Shown piece after piece: positions 15,942 to 26,369 of a stretch of DNA of 64,000 bases. The translations under genes were made by a program, and so were the position numbers. The notes below the pieces were generated by a model. It was not told where the DNA came from and ran no database searches. It saw nothing but the letters and a program-made list of their open reading frames with translations. The stretch covers positions 1 to 64,000 of the forward strand of contig CAJXMW010000006.1 in NCBI GenBank assembly GCA_913056235.1. Reading direction: 5' to 3'. The DNA is from an uncultured Fodinibius sp. (lineage in GTDB: Bacteria > Bacteroidota > Rhodothermia > Balneolales > Balneolaceae). How positions within the stretch are numbered: position 1 is the stretch's first letter; the number at the start of each line of letters is the position of its first letter.

Positions 15942-17249
15942 TTATTTCTGAACGAACCGCATAGTTATAGGAACGCCTTTAAAACCGTATTCATCGCGTA
16001 TGCGGTTCTCTATAAACCGTCTATAGTTAGCCGGAAGTTCCTCGGGCTTATTCATAAAGAATTTAAATACCGGCGGATTTGATTTAACCTGGGTGCCGTA
16101 TTTGATTTTTAAGGGTACGCCGCGTCGCACTGGCAACGGTTTTTCTTTTAAAATCCGTTTAATAAAGTTGTTAAAGGGAGATGTTTTAATCGTTTTCTTG
16201 CGCTCCTGAAGCACCTCATCGGCCATGTCAATAACACGGTGAATACGTTGTCGATTAAGCGACGAAGCCGAAATGATGGGCACATACCTCATCATCGGCA
16301 CGCGTTCATAGACGTATTGTTCAAACTCGCGATGCACATTCGTGTCTTTGTCAGGCACCAAATCCCATTTATTTAATACGATAACAATGCCCTTGTTGTA
16401 ATTGGCGGCTTCGCGCAGAATTCGCTTGTCTTGCTCCTCAAAGCCACGCATAGCATCCAGCATCAAAATAGCGACGTCGCACTCTTTAAGCGCTCGGTCA
16501 GTGCGTACAGTGCTATAAAATTCTACATTTTCTTTAACCTTGGCTTTCTTGCGCAGACCAGCGGTATCAATAAGAATATAATCTTTACCATTGTAGGTCA
16601 TCTTGCTGTTGATAGAATCCCGCGTAGTCCCGGGGATATCAGTAACTAGACAGCGCTCGTCATCCAGCAAGGCATTGATAAAGCTACTTTTGCCCACATT
16701 GGGACGACCTACTATTGAAAGTTTGGGAATCGGCGACTTGGGCTCATCCTTTTCTTCCGGCAGCAGTTCTACAATTCGGTCCGACAGATCACCCGTTCCC
16801 CGACCGCTCAGTGCCGAAATCGGATACAGTTCCTTAAATCCCAGGGAATAAAATTCGGTGGCATTGAGCTCTCGTTCCTTGTTATCAGCCTTGTTGGCCA
16901 CCAGCAGTACCGGCTTATTCTGTTGGCGCAGCACCTGCGATACAGCCTCATCGAGGCTAGTGATTCCGGCTTCAGTGTCAACTACAAACAGGATTACATC
17001 GGATTCTTCGATCGCAATATGAACTTGCTCACGGATACCCGAAATCATGACGTCCGTTTCTTCTGGCAGGTATCCACCGGTGTCTATGACATTAAATTCA
17101 CGTCCGTTCCAAAAAGATTCGCCATAGTGGCGGTCCCGGGTAACACCGTACTGATCATCAACAATAGCCTTGCGGCTACCGATAAAACGATTAAAAATAG
17201 TAGATTTGCCAACGTTAGGGCGCCCTACAATAGAAACGACAGGGAGCAT
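15942..17249 (-). CDS. der: Ribosome assembly GTPase Der (EngA)
   Basis: Double-GTPase needed for maturation of the 50S ribosomal subunit. From the ATG at 17249 it is 435 aa, the normal length, with GRPNVGKS P-loops near residues 8 and about 185, DTGG and DTAG switch motifs, two NKxD motifs (NKAD, NKWD), and the C-terminal KH-like domain ending in GVPITMRFVQK. An in-frame GTG 15 codons upstream is open but adds a non-conserved stretch. Intact. Confidence 0.97.
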   Translation of the reverse strand: MLPVVSIVGRPNVGKSTIFNRFIGSRKAIVDDQYGVTRDRHYGESFWNGREFNVIDTGGYLPEETDVMISGIREQVHIAIEESDVILFVVDTEAGITSLDEAVSQVLRQQNKPVLLVANKADNKERELNATEFYSLGFKELYPISALSGRGTGDLSDRIVELLPEEKDEPKSPIPKLSIVGRPNVGKSSFINALLDDERCLVTDIPGTTRDSINSKMTYNGKDYILIDTAGLRKKAKVKENVEFYSTVRTDRALKECDVAILMLDAMRGFEEQDKRILREAANYNKGIVIVLNKWDLVPDKDTNVHREFEQYVYERVPMMRYVPIISASSLNRQRIHRVIDMADEVLQERKKTIKTSPFNNFIKRILKEKPLPVRRGVPLKIKYGTQVKSNPPVFKFFMNKPEELPANYRRFIENRIRDEYGFKGVPITMRFVQK

Positions 17250-17333
17250 GTGGGGAATATTATTTATATTTTGTGTTGTTTTGATAAGCCACAAAAATAA
17301 TGAATTTACAGCTTAAAGTAGAGAAAAAACTCT

Positions 17334-17582
17334 ATGTTAGAGACCTTTTATAATAGCTTCGGTTTTATCGGTTCTATTTCCCTGGCTTTCTTCATATTTC
17401 TAAGTTTCATTTTCTGGATGGCGGGTGTAGCTGGTATATCACAGCTTCCTCAATCGACTAAAAAGAATCTTAAGCTGGTATGTTCTGTACTCTTCCCCCC
17501 CTATCCTATTGTTTGGGTTTTTGTTGATATGTATCGGCAGAGCCAGTATATGAAGGAAACTGACATTCATCCTAATGGCTGA
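17334..17582 (+). CDS. Small membrane protein
   Basis: An 82-aa protein with two hydrophobic segments (about 11-35 and 46-63). Not recognised. The sequence YPIVWVFVDMYRQSQYMKE resembles the cytoplasmic end of small two-helix membrane proteins common in this phylum. Its stop overlaps by 8 nt with the start of the downstream oxidase gene, so it is probably translated from the same message. Confidence 0.6.
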   Translation: MLETFYNSFGFIGSISLAFFIFLSFIFWMAGVAGISQLPQSTKKNLKLVCSVLFPPYPIVWVFVDMYRQSQYMKETDIHPNG

Positions 17583-18854
17583 TCCTTCCTCTGAAAAATC
17601 ATTTGCCCGTAAGCGCCAATCTGAAATTTTCTTGGGCAACTTGCGGGGCAAAAATCGCACTATTCCGGTCTCTTTTGAAAAGCTGCGTGCCAAAGCCAAG
17701 AACGAAATTTCTAAAGAAGCTTATGCTTATATAGCGGGATCAGCCGGCCGTGAGAGCACCAAGCGAGCAAATCGTCGCGGATTCAACAACTGGCAGATCG
17801 TGCCTCGCATGCTACGTGATGTTTCTGACTGTGATACCAGTATATCACTATTTGGGCACCGTTACCCTGTTCCCTTTTTACTTGCACCCATAGGTGTGCT
17901 GGAAATGGCACATAATCAGGCAGACCTCGCTGTCTCAAAGGCGGCCGCTTCCGAAGGGGTCCCTTTTATATTCTCCAGTCAGGCTTCGGTATCAATGGAA
18001 AAATGCAGTAGTGTTATGGGCGATGCTCCGCGTTGGTTTCAGCTTTACTGGAGCACAAACAACGATCTGGTGGAGAGCTTTGTGCATCGTGCCGAGGAAT
18101 GTGGCTGCCAGGGAATTGTGCTTACTCTTGATACTACCATGCTGGGATGGCGACCTCGTGACCTTGACTTGGATTACCTGCCCTTTCTGCGTGGCATGAG
18201 ATTGCTCAATACACCAGCGACCCGGTTTTTCAGAAGATGATGCAGACGCCCATTGCCGAGTCAGATGAATCGTCGAAGCTTACGTTAAATTCGGTAAAAG
18301 CACTTATCCAGATGGCCCAAAACTATCCCGGTGGATTTTGGAGCAACCTGTTATCGGATAATCCCCGCCGTGCCGTCAAGACGTTTATAGAGTGCTACTC
18401 ACGTCCCTCTTTAACTTGGGATGATCTTTCCTTTCTGCGCTCACTGACTGATTTGCCGATCATCCTCAAAGGTATTTTGAATCCAGATGATGCGCGCAAA
18501 GCCATTGATTGTAATATGGATGGTATCATTGTATCGAATCACGGCGGACGACAAGTAGACGGGGCCATCAGTTCTATGGAAGCATTGCCTGCGATTGCCG
18601 ATGAAGTGGGTAGTAATATCCCAGTATTGCTGGATAGTGGCATACGCTCCGGGGGCGATATTTTTAAAGCGCTCGCACTAGGTGCTGATGCGGTTTTGCT
18701 GGGACGTCCCTATGTGTATGCGCTGGCTTTGGGTGGAGAACAAGGTGTCCGCGAACTCATCCAAAACTACCGAGCCGATTTTGAACTGACGATGGGGCTC
18801 TCTGGTTGCCAATTTACTAATCAAATTGCTCGAGATCATCTTAAAGCAATTTAA
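17575..18854 (+). pseudogene. FMN-dependent alpha-hydroxy-acid oxidase, frameshifted
   Basis: Two adjacent frames together encode one FMN-dependent alpha-hydroxy-acid dehydrogenase (lactate 2-monooxygenase/glycolate oxidase family). The first part (17575-18240) has the N-terminal half with LLAPIG and TLDTTMLGWRPRDLDL; the second part (from about 18200) has the catalytic SNHGGRQVDGA and the FMN-binding DSGIRSGGDIFKALALGADAVLLGRPY. Reading the DNA at 18201-18240 in the second frame gives IAQYTSDPVFQKMM, the expected continuation, so one base is missing near 18197-18201. Apart from this the gene looks intact, so it is either a very recent mutation or a sequencing error. Confidence 0.85.
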
Positions 18855-18937
18855 TTTCTCCTTTTTATTTCTACCCTTACACAAATATATTCCATGCTTT
18901 AACTGGCACACCATAAACCATGCTATAAATAAATTCT

Positions 18938-19573
18938 ATGCTTAATGAACCGTCATTCGTACCACAAAAGGTTGGCTGGATCGAGGTGATCTGTGGTGGA
19001 ATGTTCAGCGGCAAAACTGAAGAACTGATCCGAAGAGCAAAACGGGCACACATCGCCGGACAAAAGGTGGTGGTTGTAAAACCCAAAGTCGATAACCGCT
19101 ATGATGAGGAAGATGTTGTCTCGCACAACGAAAATAAATTGCCTGGTTTAGTGGTAGATACGGCTGACCAAATTGTGCTGCTAACCGGTGAAGCTCAGGT
19201 TATTTGCATTGACGAGGCGCAGTTTTTCGACAAGCAACTTATGAATGTGGCCAATACGCTGGCAAACGACGACAAACGGGTTATTGTAGCAGGTCTCGAT
19301 ATGGATTATGAAGGAAATCCCTTTGAGCCAATGCCCCAAATGTTAGCCATTGCAGAATATGTGACAAAGCTGCACGCCGTGTGTGCGGAAAGTGGAACCA
19401 TGGCCCATTATTCGCAGCGCGTAGTAGAAAGCAATGATCGTGTACTGGTTGGTGAAGCAGATGCATACGAGCCCCGCTCACGCCATTGCTACCGCCCTCC
19501 TGTTGACAAACGACGCGGCAAGCCCATTACCCCGATTTCCAAACAAGAGAATCACAAAGAAGAACAAGATTAA
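18938..19573 (+). CDS. tdk: Thymidine kinase
   Basis: Type II (TK1-like) thymidine kinase of the pyrimidine salvage pathway. The P-loop GGMFSGKT is at 20-27 and the Walker B-like DEAQFF at 92-97. In the lasso/zinc region the usual CxxC...CxxC is reduced: C149-A-E-S152 and S181-R-H-C184, so two of four zinc cysteines are serines. The rest (YEPR, HCY) is conserved. It lies 3 nt upstream of a concentrative nucleoside transporter, which fits nucleoside uptake and phosphorylation as a unit. 211 aa. Confidence 0.92.
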   Translation: MLNEPSFVPQKVGWIEVICGGMFSGKTEELIRRAKRAHIAGQKVVVVKPKVDNRYDEEDVVSHNENKLPGLVVDTADQIVLLTGEAQVICIDEAQFFDKQLMNVANTLANDDKRVIVAGLDMDYEGNPFEPMPQMLAIAEYVTKLHAVCAESGTMAHYSQRVVESNDRVLVGEADAYEPRSRHCYRPPVDKRRGKPITPISKQENHKEEQD

Positions 19574-19576
19574 GAA

Positions 19577-20911
19577 ATGATTGACGTACTTCGTGGTATT
19601 ACCGGTATGGCGGCTATTGTTGGTATTGCCTACCTGTTTAGTAAACACAAGAAAGATATTAACTGGAGAACGGTGGGCACTGGTCTGGGAATACAGTTTG
19701 TGCTGGCGGTTTTTATTCTTAAAGGTCGCGTCATGGAAGACTACTGGTCGCCTCTGGGATGGCCGAAAGACTTCTTTAGCTGGGTATCGTCCTTTTTTGT
19801 GATAGTGTTGGATTTTACGACCGAAGGTGCCAAATTTATCTTTGGAGACTTAGCCAAAAGTCCCGGTATGGAAGGTAGCATGGGTAACTTTTTTGCCTTC
19901 CAGGTACTGCCTACCATCGTCTTTTTCGCTTCGTTGACCGCTATATTATACCATTATGGAATATTGCAGCGTATTGTGAAATATTTAGCTAAAGGCATGC
20001 AGAAACTGATGGGTACTTCTGGAGCTGAGTCGCTGTCGGTTATTTCGAATATCTTTGTCGGGCAGACAGAAGCGCCATTGGTTGTAGAACCCTATATTAA
20101 AAAGATGACTAAATCGGAGCTATTGGCTGTTATGACTGGTGGTATGGCAACCATTGCTGGTGGTGTGATGGCCGCTTATGTTCAGATGCTGGGTAATTCA
20201 TATGCGCAGGCACATGACGTTGCCCTTGATGTTGGACGATTGATGTTTGCCGAACAACTGCTTGGGGCCAGTCTGATGGCTGCTCCCGCTGCTTTGGTAA
20301 TCGCGAAGATTATGTACCCCGAGGTGGATGAACCCGCCACCAAGGGCGATGTCAAAATTGAGATTGAACAAACTGATGCTAACGGTATTGACGCAGCAGC
20401 AAGCGGCGCCAGTACTGGACTAAAATTGGCTGCAAATGTTGGTGCTATGCTTTTGGCCTTCATCGCATTATTGGCAATGGGCAACTATTTTCTGGAAAGC
20501 TTTGGGAGTTTAACCGGTATTAATGCCATGATCCCTGAAGGCAGTCTCCGGATTGAAAAAATCCTCGGTTGGGTGATCTCTCCTATTGCTTTCATAGTGG
20601 GCGTACCCTGGGCCGATGCCATCAATATGGGATCACTACTGGGTACAAAAGTGGTACTCAACGAATTTTTGGCCTATACTCAACTATCAGAAATGGTTAA
20701 CAATGGTATGCTGTCGGATAAAACAATTACGATGGCTACTTTTGCACTTTGCGGCTTTGCAAATTTTTCTTCCATTGCTATTCAAATTGGCGGTATCGGT
20801 GGATTGGCACCGAGCCGGAAATCAGAATTGGCTAAATTTGGCCTTCGTGCAGTCCTAGCAGGAACTTTAGCAAACTTGATGACGGCTACAATTGCCGGGA
20901 TGTTATTTTAA
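19577..20911 (+). CDS. Concentrative nucleoside transporter (NupC/CNT family)
   Basis: Inner-membrane cation-coupled nucleoside importer. The protein is 444 aa with about ten membrane segments; the family signature regions [12 protein letters not shown](EP) (about residues 156-168) and [16 protein letters not shown], and NEFLAY plus [15 protein letters not shown] near the C-terminus, are clear. It starts 3 nt after tdk, so imported thymidine would be phosphorylated by the neighbouring enzyme. Nucleoside specificity cannot be read directly. Confidence 0.93.
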   Translation: MIDVLRGITGMAAIVGIAYLFSKHKKDINWRTVGTGLGIQFVLAVFILKGRVMEDYWSPLGWPKDFFSWVSSFFVIVLDFTTEGAKFIFGDLAKSPGMEGSMGNFFAFQVLPTIVFFASLTAILYHYGILQRIVKYLAKGMQKLMGTSGAESLSVISNIFVGQTEAPLVVEPYIKKMTKSELLAVMTGGMATIAGGVMAAYVQMLGNSYAQAHDVALDVGRLMFAEQLLGASLMAAPAALVIAKIMYPEVDEPATKGDVKIEIEQTDANGIDAAASGASTGLKLAANVGAMLLAFIALLAMGNYFLESFGSLTGINAMIPEGSLRIEKILGWVISPIAFIVGVPWADAINMGSLLGTKVVLNEFLAYTQLSEMVNNGMLSDKTITMATFALCGFANFSSIAIQIGGIGGLAPSRKSELAKFGLRAVLAGTLANLMTATIAGMLF

Positions 20912-20917
20912 TCTCTC

Positions 20918-21850
20918 ATGTATAAATCTTGTTTCAACATATCGATTCTTTGTTACATCCTGGGGCTAGGATTGTTGTTGGGATCTTGCAAGACTTCCCC
21001 AAGCAATCAAAAAGAAAACGCCTTGGCCCGGGTCGGCAACAAGTATCTTACGATCGAAGAGGCAAAAGCCCATATCCCTGACTTTGTACTTGCTGAGGAT
21101 AGTACAAACGCTTTACATCGTTACAGAGAAAACTGGGTTCGCCAGCAGTTGCTGCTACAGGAGGCAAATCGGCTGGGACTCATGCAGAAGGAAGAAGTGC
21201 AGCAAAAGTTGGAGCAAGCCCGGCAAGAGGTATTGCGGGAAGCTCTAAAGAACTATGTCATCCAGACAAAAGAGGATGATCTGAATATTACAGATAACGA
21301 AGCTCGTTCTTATTATCAAAGCCACAAAAAACAGTTTGAGCTGAATGAAGCCTTTGTTCAGTTTCGCCATATGAAAACGAACACTATTAAAGAGGCTCGG
21401 GCTGCACGTCAGGATTTGCTTGATGGTATACCCTGGCCGGAAGTAGCCCAACAGTATGCCATCAATCCTGATGTTGCGATTAATGAATCAAAGCAGTATT
21501 GGCCTATTTCTATGGCAGCCCAGGGCATTGACATTATGCATCGATACCTGAACATAATCGGTCAGAGCGAAATATCACCAATTCAGCGGGTCAACGGCGT
21601 CTATCATTTTGTACAGCTTATGGATAAACGCTCTGAGGGCGAACAACCAAATCTCGACTGGTTGATTGAACAGATCAAAGATTGGATGATTTTAAATAAA
21701 AGGCGTCGAAATTTCAGTTCCTATGTAAAGAATCTTTATCTTAAGGCGAAATCGAATAATGAAGTGGAAACGTTTAACGTTTTACCTTCTAAGTTTAATC
21801 CCAAAAATACGACTGAAGATACCCTTGAAAGTAACTCAGCAAATGAATAA
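20918..21850 (+). CDS. SurA/parvulin-like lipoprotein, periplasmic chaperone
   Basis: A 310-aa lipoprotein (lipobox LLGSC, Cys near residue 24) with a SurA/PrsA N-terminal-like helical region (about 35-130, with ARVGNKYLTIEEAK) and a degenerate parvulin domain (about 140-240). It lacks the clear parvulin core residues seen in the next gene, so PPIase activity is uncertain. The downstream surA-like gene overlaps its end (ATGAATAA). Both probably help fold outer-membrane proteins. Confidence 0.78.
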   Translation: MYKSCFNISILCYILGLGLLLGSCKTSPSNQKENALARVGNKYLTIEEAKAHIPDFVLAEDSTNALHRYRENWVRQQLLLQEANRLGLMQKEEVQQKLEQARQEVLREALKNYVIQTKEDDLNITDNEARSYYQSHKKQFELNEAFVQFRHMKTNTIKEARAARQDLLDGIPWPEVAQQYAINPDVAINESKQYWPISMAAQGIDIMHRYLNIIGQSEISPIQRVNGVYHFVQLMDKRSEGEQPNLDWLIEQIKDWMILNKRRRNFSSYVKNLYLKAKSNNEVETFNVLPSKFNPKNTTEDTLESNSANE

Positions 21851-23225
21851 GGCATTTTTTCTGCTACTTTTCACAGTTTCACTATTTTTAATTTCCCCTT
21901 CTTTATACGCACAACAACAATCTTCTGACAAGAAACTTGATCAGATTGTTGCCATTGTCAACGATCACATCGTCTTAAAGTCTGATGTGAATCAACAAGT
22001 GCAGCAATATATGATGCAGATGCAGCGGCAACAGAATCGCCAGATCGAGTTTGGCAAGGACATCTGGTACACTGTGCTGCAAAACACTATTGATCGCTAT
22101 GTGATGCTCGACCAGGCCAAAAGAGACTCTATTACGGTCAGCGATGCCATGGTGGATCAGCAAATTGACCAACGAATCAACTCCTTTATTCAACAGGTAG
22201 GTAGCGAAGAAGCCCTTGAAGAACAAATGGGTAAAAGTATCGTACAAATTCGTGCTGATCTACGAGAAAGCTATCGCGAGCAAATGATTGTGCAGCAGTT
22301 TCAACGTACTAAGCGGCAAAATATTAAAATCACACGTCCTGAGGTACGGGAGTACTTCGAAAAGATTCCGAAAGATTCCCTGCCAACTATTCCCGAGCAG
22401 GTGGCCGTATCCCAAATTGTAGCAGTCCCCCCTGCCCTCGAGAATGCTGACCAGCAGGCCCGTAAGCTGGCTGAACAGTTACGTGATTCGGTAATGAATC
22501 ACGGTAAAACCATTGAAGAGATGGCTAAAAAGTATAGCGATGGGCCAAATGCTTCCAATGGTGGACGCGTGCCGATGATGGCTCTAAATGATCTTGTTGC
22601 TGAGTATTCAGCGGCAGCAAGTGCTCTTGACCAAGGACAGATATCGCAGGTAATTAAAACCAATTTCGGTTATCACGTCATTCGCCTAAATAAACGACAA
22701 GGTGACAAGATTGACACTAACCAGATTCTGATTAAGGTTCAGGGCAAAAGTTTTGATGAAGAAGCAGCCAAGGAGAAACTGAGAGCCATAAAAGACAGTG
22801 TTCAAAATAATAAGGACATCACCTTTGCCAAGATGGCACGTAAGCACTCCGATGATCCAAATACCGCTTCACAAGGTGGACGCGTGTTGAATCCGGAATC
22901 GGGAGAACGGCTTATATCTCTTGATAAGCTCGATCCGGCAATGTACCGCATTGTACTTCTGCTTGATGATGTAGGTGATATTTCAGAGCCCAAGCCATTT
23001 ACGATGGGCGAAGAAAACAACACCAAGCAGGCGTTCCGGATTGTTCAGCTCGATCAACGAGTGCCTGAACACGTGGCTAATCTCGACCAGGATTATCAGC
23101 GAATAAAAAGTTTTGCATTACAAGAGAAGCAGAGCCGTAAGATGCGTAACTTGCTTGCGAAGCTTCGAAAAGAGATGTATGTAGAGTACAAGATTCCCGT
23201 CCCTGATCGATACATAAATTCTTAA
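21843..23225 (+). CDS. surA: SurA-type peptidyl-prolyl isomerase
   Basis: Periplasmic chaperone for outer-membrane barrel assembly. From the ATG at 21843 it is 460 aa: signal peptide about 1-24 (ending YAQ), SurA N-domain (LDQIVAIVNDHIVLKSDV onward), and two parvulin-like domains. The first (about 172-275) has SQIVAVP, KYSDGPNASNGGRVP and GYHVIRL; the second (about 280-390) has KHSDDPNTASQGGRV. The start overlaps the end of the preceding lipoprotein gene. An upstream in-frame extension would lie within that gene and lacks a signal peptide. Confidence 0.9.
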   Translation: MNKAFFLLLFTVSLFLISPSLYAQQQSSDKKLDQIVAIVNDHIVLKSDVNQQVQQYMMQMQRQQNRQIEFGKDIWYTVLQNTIDRYVMLDQAKRDSITVSDAMVDQQIDQRINSFIQQVGSEEALEEQMGKSIVQIRADLRESYREQMIVQQFQRTKRQNIKITRPEVREYFEKIPKDSLPTIPEQVAVSQIVAVPPALENADQQARKLAEQLRDSVMNHGKTIEEMAKKYSDGPNASNGGRVPMMALNDLVAEYSAAASALDQGQISQVIKTNFGYHVIRLNKRQGDKIDTNQILIKVQGKSFDEEAAKEKLRAIKDSVQNNKDITFAKMARKHSDDPNTASQGGRVLNPESGERLISLDKLDPAMYRIVLLLDDVGDISEPKPFTMGEENNTKQAFRIVQLDQRVPEHVANLDQDYQRIKSFALQEKQSRKMRNLLAKLRKEMYVEYKIPVPDRYINS

Positions 23226-23234
23226 CACAGCGAT

Positions 23235-24227
23235 ATGAGCAACATACCTCAGGATTCCATCGAAGCGGTTGATTTTTTTCAGGATTCGGTTGAAAGAATT
23301 CGAGATGAGGTGGGCAAAGTTATTGTCGGCCAAAAAGATATCTTGAATCAGCTATTAATATGCCTTTTTTCGCGTGGGCACTGCGTTCTCATTGGGGTAC
23401 CGGGTCTTGCCAAGACATTGTTGATTCGGACTATTTCGCAAACCCTGGATTTGAGTTTCAGTCGTATACAGTTTACGCCTGATCTGATGCCTGGTGATAT
23501 TACCGGCACCGAAGTGATTGAAGATGATCGGGAGACCGGTCACAAATCATTCAAGTTTGTTAAAGGGCCCATTTTCGCCAACATTGTATTGGCGGATGAG
23601 ATTAACCGTACGCCGCCGAAAACGCAGGCCGCTTTGCTTGAAGGTATGCAAGAATTCCATATTACCGCAGCGGGACACACCTACCCCCTGGAGCCGCCGT
23701 TTTTCGTACTTGCTACGCAGAATCCGATCGAGCAGGAAGGAACCTATCCTCTGCCCGAAGCGCAACTTGACCGCTTCATGTTTAACCTTTGGCTTGATTA
23801 TCCGTCCCTCGAGGAAGAACAGGACATTGTAAGCCAGACGACATCGCTGGGAGAAGCGGAAATTCAACCGGTTTTGAATGCCAAGCAAATTGTAGAATTA
23901 CAGGATCTTGTTCGTGAAGTACCGGTGCCAGAAGGTGTGCTGAACTCAGCGGTGCAGCTCGTTACCAAAACACGTCCACAGGCCGAAATTGCTCCTGAAT
24001 TTATTAAAAAGTACATGAGTTGGGGGGCTGGGCCGCGGGCATCGCAATATCTAGTGTTGGGGGGTAAAGCGCGCGCGCTGATGCATGGACGATATAATGT
24101 TGCCGAAGAAGATATTCGAGCGCTGGCCAAACCGGTCCTTCGCCACCGTATTGTCAATAATTATGCAGCAGAAGCCGAAGGGCTGTCTTCCGACAAGCTG
24201 ATCGAAATGTTGCTGGATGAAATGTAA
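23235..24227 (+). CDS. MoxR family AAA+ ATPase
   Basis: AAA+ chaperone ATPase of the MoxR family, which usually acts with VWA-domain proteins to mature or regulate envelope complexes. Walker A is GVPGLAKT (about 55-62), Walker B is VLADEIN, sensor 1 is ATQNP and the arginine-finger region follows PEAQLDRF. The 330-aa length is standard. It is followed after 12 nt by a membrane VWA protein; the DUF58 gene that commonly sits between them is absent. Confidence 0.93.
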   Translation: MSNIPQDSIEAVDFFQDSVERIRDEVGKVIVGQKDILNQLLICLFSRGHCVLIGVPGLAKTLLIRTISQTLDLSFSRIQFTPDLMPGDITGTEVIEDDRETGHKSFKFVKGPIFANIVLADEINRTPPKTQAALLEGMQEFHITAAGHTYPLEPPFFVLATQNPIEQEGTYPLPEAQLDRFMFNLWLDYPSLEEEQDIVSQTTSLGEAEIQPVLNAKQIVELQDLVREVPVPEGVLNSAVQLVTKTRPQAEIAPEFIKKYMSWGAGPRASQYLVLGGKARALMHGRYNVAEEDIRALAKPVLRHRIVNNYAAEAEGLSSDKLIEMLLDEM

Positions 24228-24239
24228 GCACTGACCATT

Positions 24240-26363
24240 GTGGATTTTATTTTCCAAGGTTTCCAGTCTTCGCTTCCCATATGGGTTTACCTGCTGATTT
24301 TTATCGGTACTTCCCTCCTTTCCTGGTGGTCGTATCGGAGCATTAGCGGAATTCGTAAAATCTATCGATACATTCTGATTGGTATTCGATCGGCCGTCTT
24401 TTTTGTGCTGTTGGTTCTTTTGGTTAATCCCTTCCTCAAAACGGAGGATCCGTACTTTAAACAGCCCAGCATTCTGGTTATGCTGGATAACTCCGCAAGT
24501 ACCGCCATCGAAAAAAGCACCTATCAGGGCGCCAGTACTTATAAAGAAGTACTGGAAAAGCTCAACTTCAGCGATTCTTCTGATGTGAACTTTGATTTCT
24601 TTGGGATTGGCAATGAGACTGCGCCCATAACTATTGACCAGCTAACTTTTGATGCTGATCAGACTAATCTCTCCAGTGCGATGCAAGCCTTGCAAACAAA
24701 CCAGACGGAGGCCGGAGCTGCCATCCTGATCAGTGATGGTGTGTTTACCAAGGGACAAAACCCGGTATTTGAAGCGCAAGACCTGGAACTACCGGTTTTT
24801 ACAGTTGGCTTGGGTGATACCACCTTTCAGAAGGATGTGCTGGTATCGTCAGTTGCTACCAATTCCACCGGTTATCTCAACAGTACTCAGCCAGTCACGG
24901 CCACAGTTAAGACCAAGGGATTCAAGGGACAGTCGTTCCCTGTTGAACTTCGTAAAGGTAATGAGGTGATCACTACACAAACGATCACTCCCGATATTTC
25001 CAACAGCTCACAGGAAATTACTTTTGAGTTGCCCCTGGAAACCGAGGGGCTTCAGCAGTATCATATTGAAATTCCCAAGCTGAGTGATGAGTGGACCGAA
25101 GCTAACAATACTCAGCGTTTTTCTATTGATGTTAAAGATGCCAAGCAGCAGATTCTGTCACTGGCATTCGAAGTCCATCCCGATGTAAAATTAGTACGCT
25201 CTCTGCTGTTGGCCGATCAAAATACCAACCTGACTACGCGGACCTGGTTACAGGGGAAAAAGTTTGTTGAAGGCAACTTTTCGCTTGATCCGGATACCGT
25301 TGATTTGGCTATCATTCATGGATATCCACAGTCAGGGTTGTCCAGTTCGGTGCAACAGAACATAAAGGCCCTGGCCGAGAATGTTCCGCTGATTATCGTA
25401 TCCACTCCACTATTTAGTCCACAACGTTTTGAACAGCAAGTGGCCTCGCTACCAGTAACGGTGACCGGGAGTTGGGATTTCGTGCAAGTAACACCAAATC
25501 CTGAGGTCGAGTCCACAGCTCATCCTATAATGGAGCTTCCGCCCGTAACGTATGATCAACTGCCAAGGATATCGGCACCGATTGAAAATCTCGACAATGC
25601 TCCTGGCGCTACCAAGCTGTTTAGCAGTAGTTATCAGGGACGAGATACTCAGAAACCTATTCTGATTGCCCGAGAGCTGGGAAACAGGCGTAGATCGCTT
25701 GTCACCGGCTTTAATTGGTTTCGCATGGATCAGAGCAGTAGTGCTAATGTTCGGGAGTTTGTACGCCAGCTATGGCTTAATATTGTGAGTTGGACTGCTA
25801 CCAGTCCTGAAAACCAACTTCTTGAGGTTCAGCCGGCTCAAACTTCTTTCACCGGTTCCGAGCCGGTGGTAATCAATGCGTTTCTCAACAACGAACGTGG
25901 GGAAGTAGAAGCCAATGCCTCGATTGGTATTTCCGTCTCTTCAGACTCGATGGATGCGCGTTTTTATTCCATGGAAAACAGAGGTGGTGGGCAGTATCGG
26001 CTAGACTTGGGTACCATGCCTGAAGGGCTATACTCATTTGAGGCGACGGCTCAGAAAGGCGACCGAACCATGGATACGCAAAAAGGTGAATTCGCTGTTG
26101 CCCGATCTAATGCCGAATTCCTCAATACTAATCGAAATGATCAACTCTTGCGACAAATTGCTCAGCGATCTGGCGGCGAATATCTGCCCTTCGATTCGCT
26201 TGATGGCTTCTGGAATCAGCTGCAGCAACGCGAACTTCTCGATCAACAGAAAAAGGTACAAACAACCTTCTTCTATCCCTACCAGCACATTGGATGGTTC
26301 ATCTTGGTACTGTTGCTATTGTGTGCTGAATGGATTTTCAGGAAATATCTATCACTGCCCTGA
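24240..26363 (+). CDS. Membrane-anchored VWA domain protein
   Basis: A 707-aa membrane protein with N-terminal helices (about 13-32 and 43-64), a von Willebrand A-like domain with a MIDAS motif DNSAS (D83, S85, S87), a beta-sandwich region (about 200-310), a glutamine-amidotransferase-like Rossmann region (about 310-420) and a C-terminal transmembrane helix (about 683-703). Start is GTG at 24240. This architecture is common downstream of moxR in this phylum. A partner complex is likely but unknown. Confidence 0.8.
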   Translation: MDFIFQGFQSSLPIWVYLLIFIGTSLLSWWSYRSISGIRKIYRYILIGIRSAVFFVLLVLLVNPFLKTEDPYFKQPSILVMLDNSASTAIEKSTYQGASTYKEVLEKLNFSDSSDVNFDFFGIGNETAPITIDQLTFDADQTNLSSAMQALQTNQTEAGAAILISDGVFTKGQNPVFEAQDLELPVFTVGLGDTTFQKDVLVSSVATNSTGYLNSTQPVTATVKTKGFKGQSFPVELRKGNEVITTQTITPDISNSSQEITFELPLETEGLQQYHIEIPKLSDEWTEANNTQRFSIDVKDAKQQILSLAFEVHPDVKLVRSLLLADQNTNLTTRTWLQGKKFVEGNFSLDPDTVDLAIIHGYPQSGLSSSVQQNIKALAENVPLIIVSTPLFSPQRFEQQVASLPVTVTGSWDFVQVTPNPEVESTAHPIMELPPVTYDQLPRISAPIENLDNAPGATKLFSSSYQGRDTQKPILIARELGNRRRSLVTGFNWFRMDQSSSANVREFVRQLWLNIVSWTATSPENQLLEVQPAQTSFTGSEPVVINAFLNNERGEVEANASIGISVSSDSMDARFYSMENRGGGQYRLDLGTMPEGLYSFEATAQKGDRTMDTQKGEFAVARSNAEFLNTNRNDQLLRQIAQRSGGEYLPFDSLDGFWNQLQQRELLDQQKKVQTTFFYPYQHIGWFILVLLLLCAEWIFRKYLSLP

Positions 26364-26369
26364 TAACAA

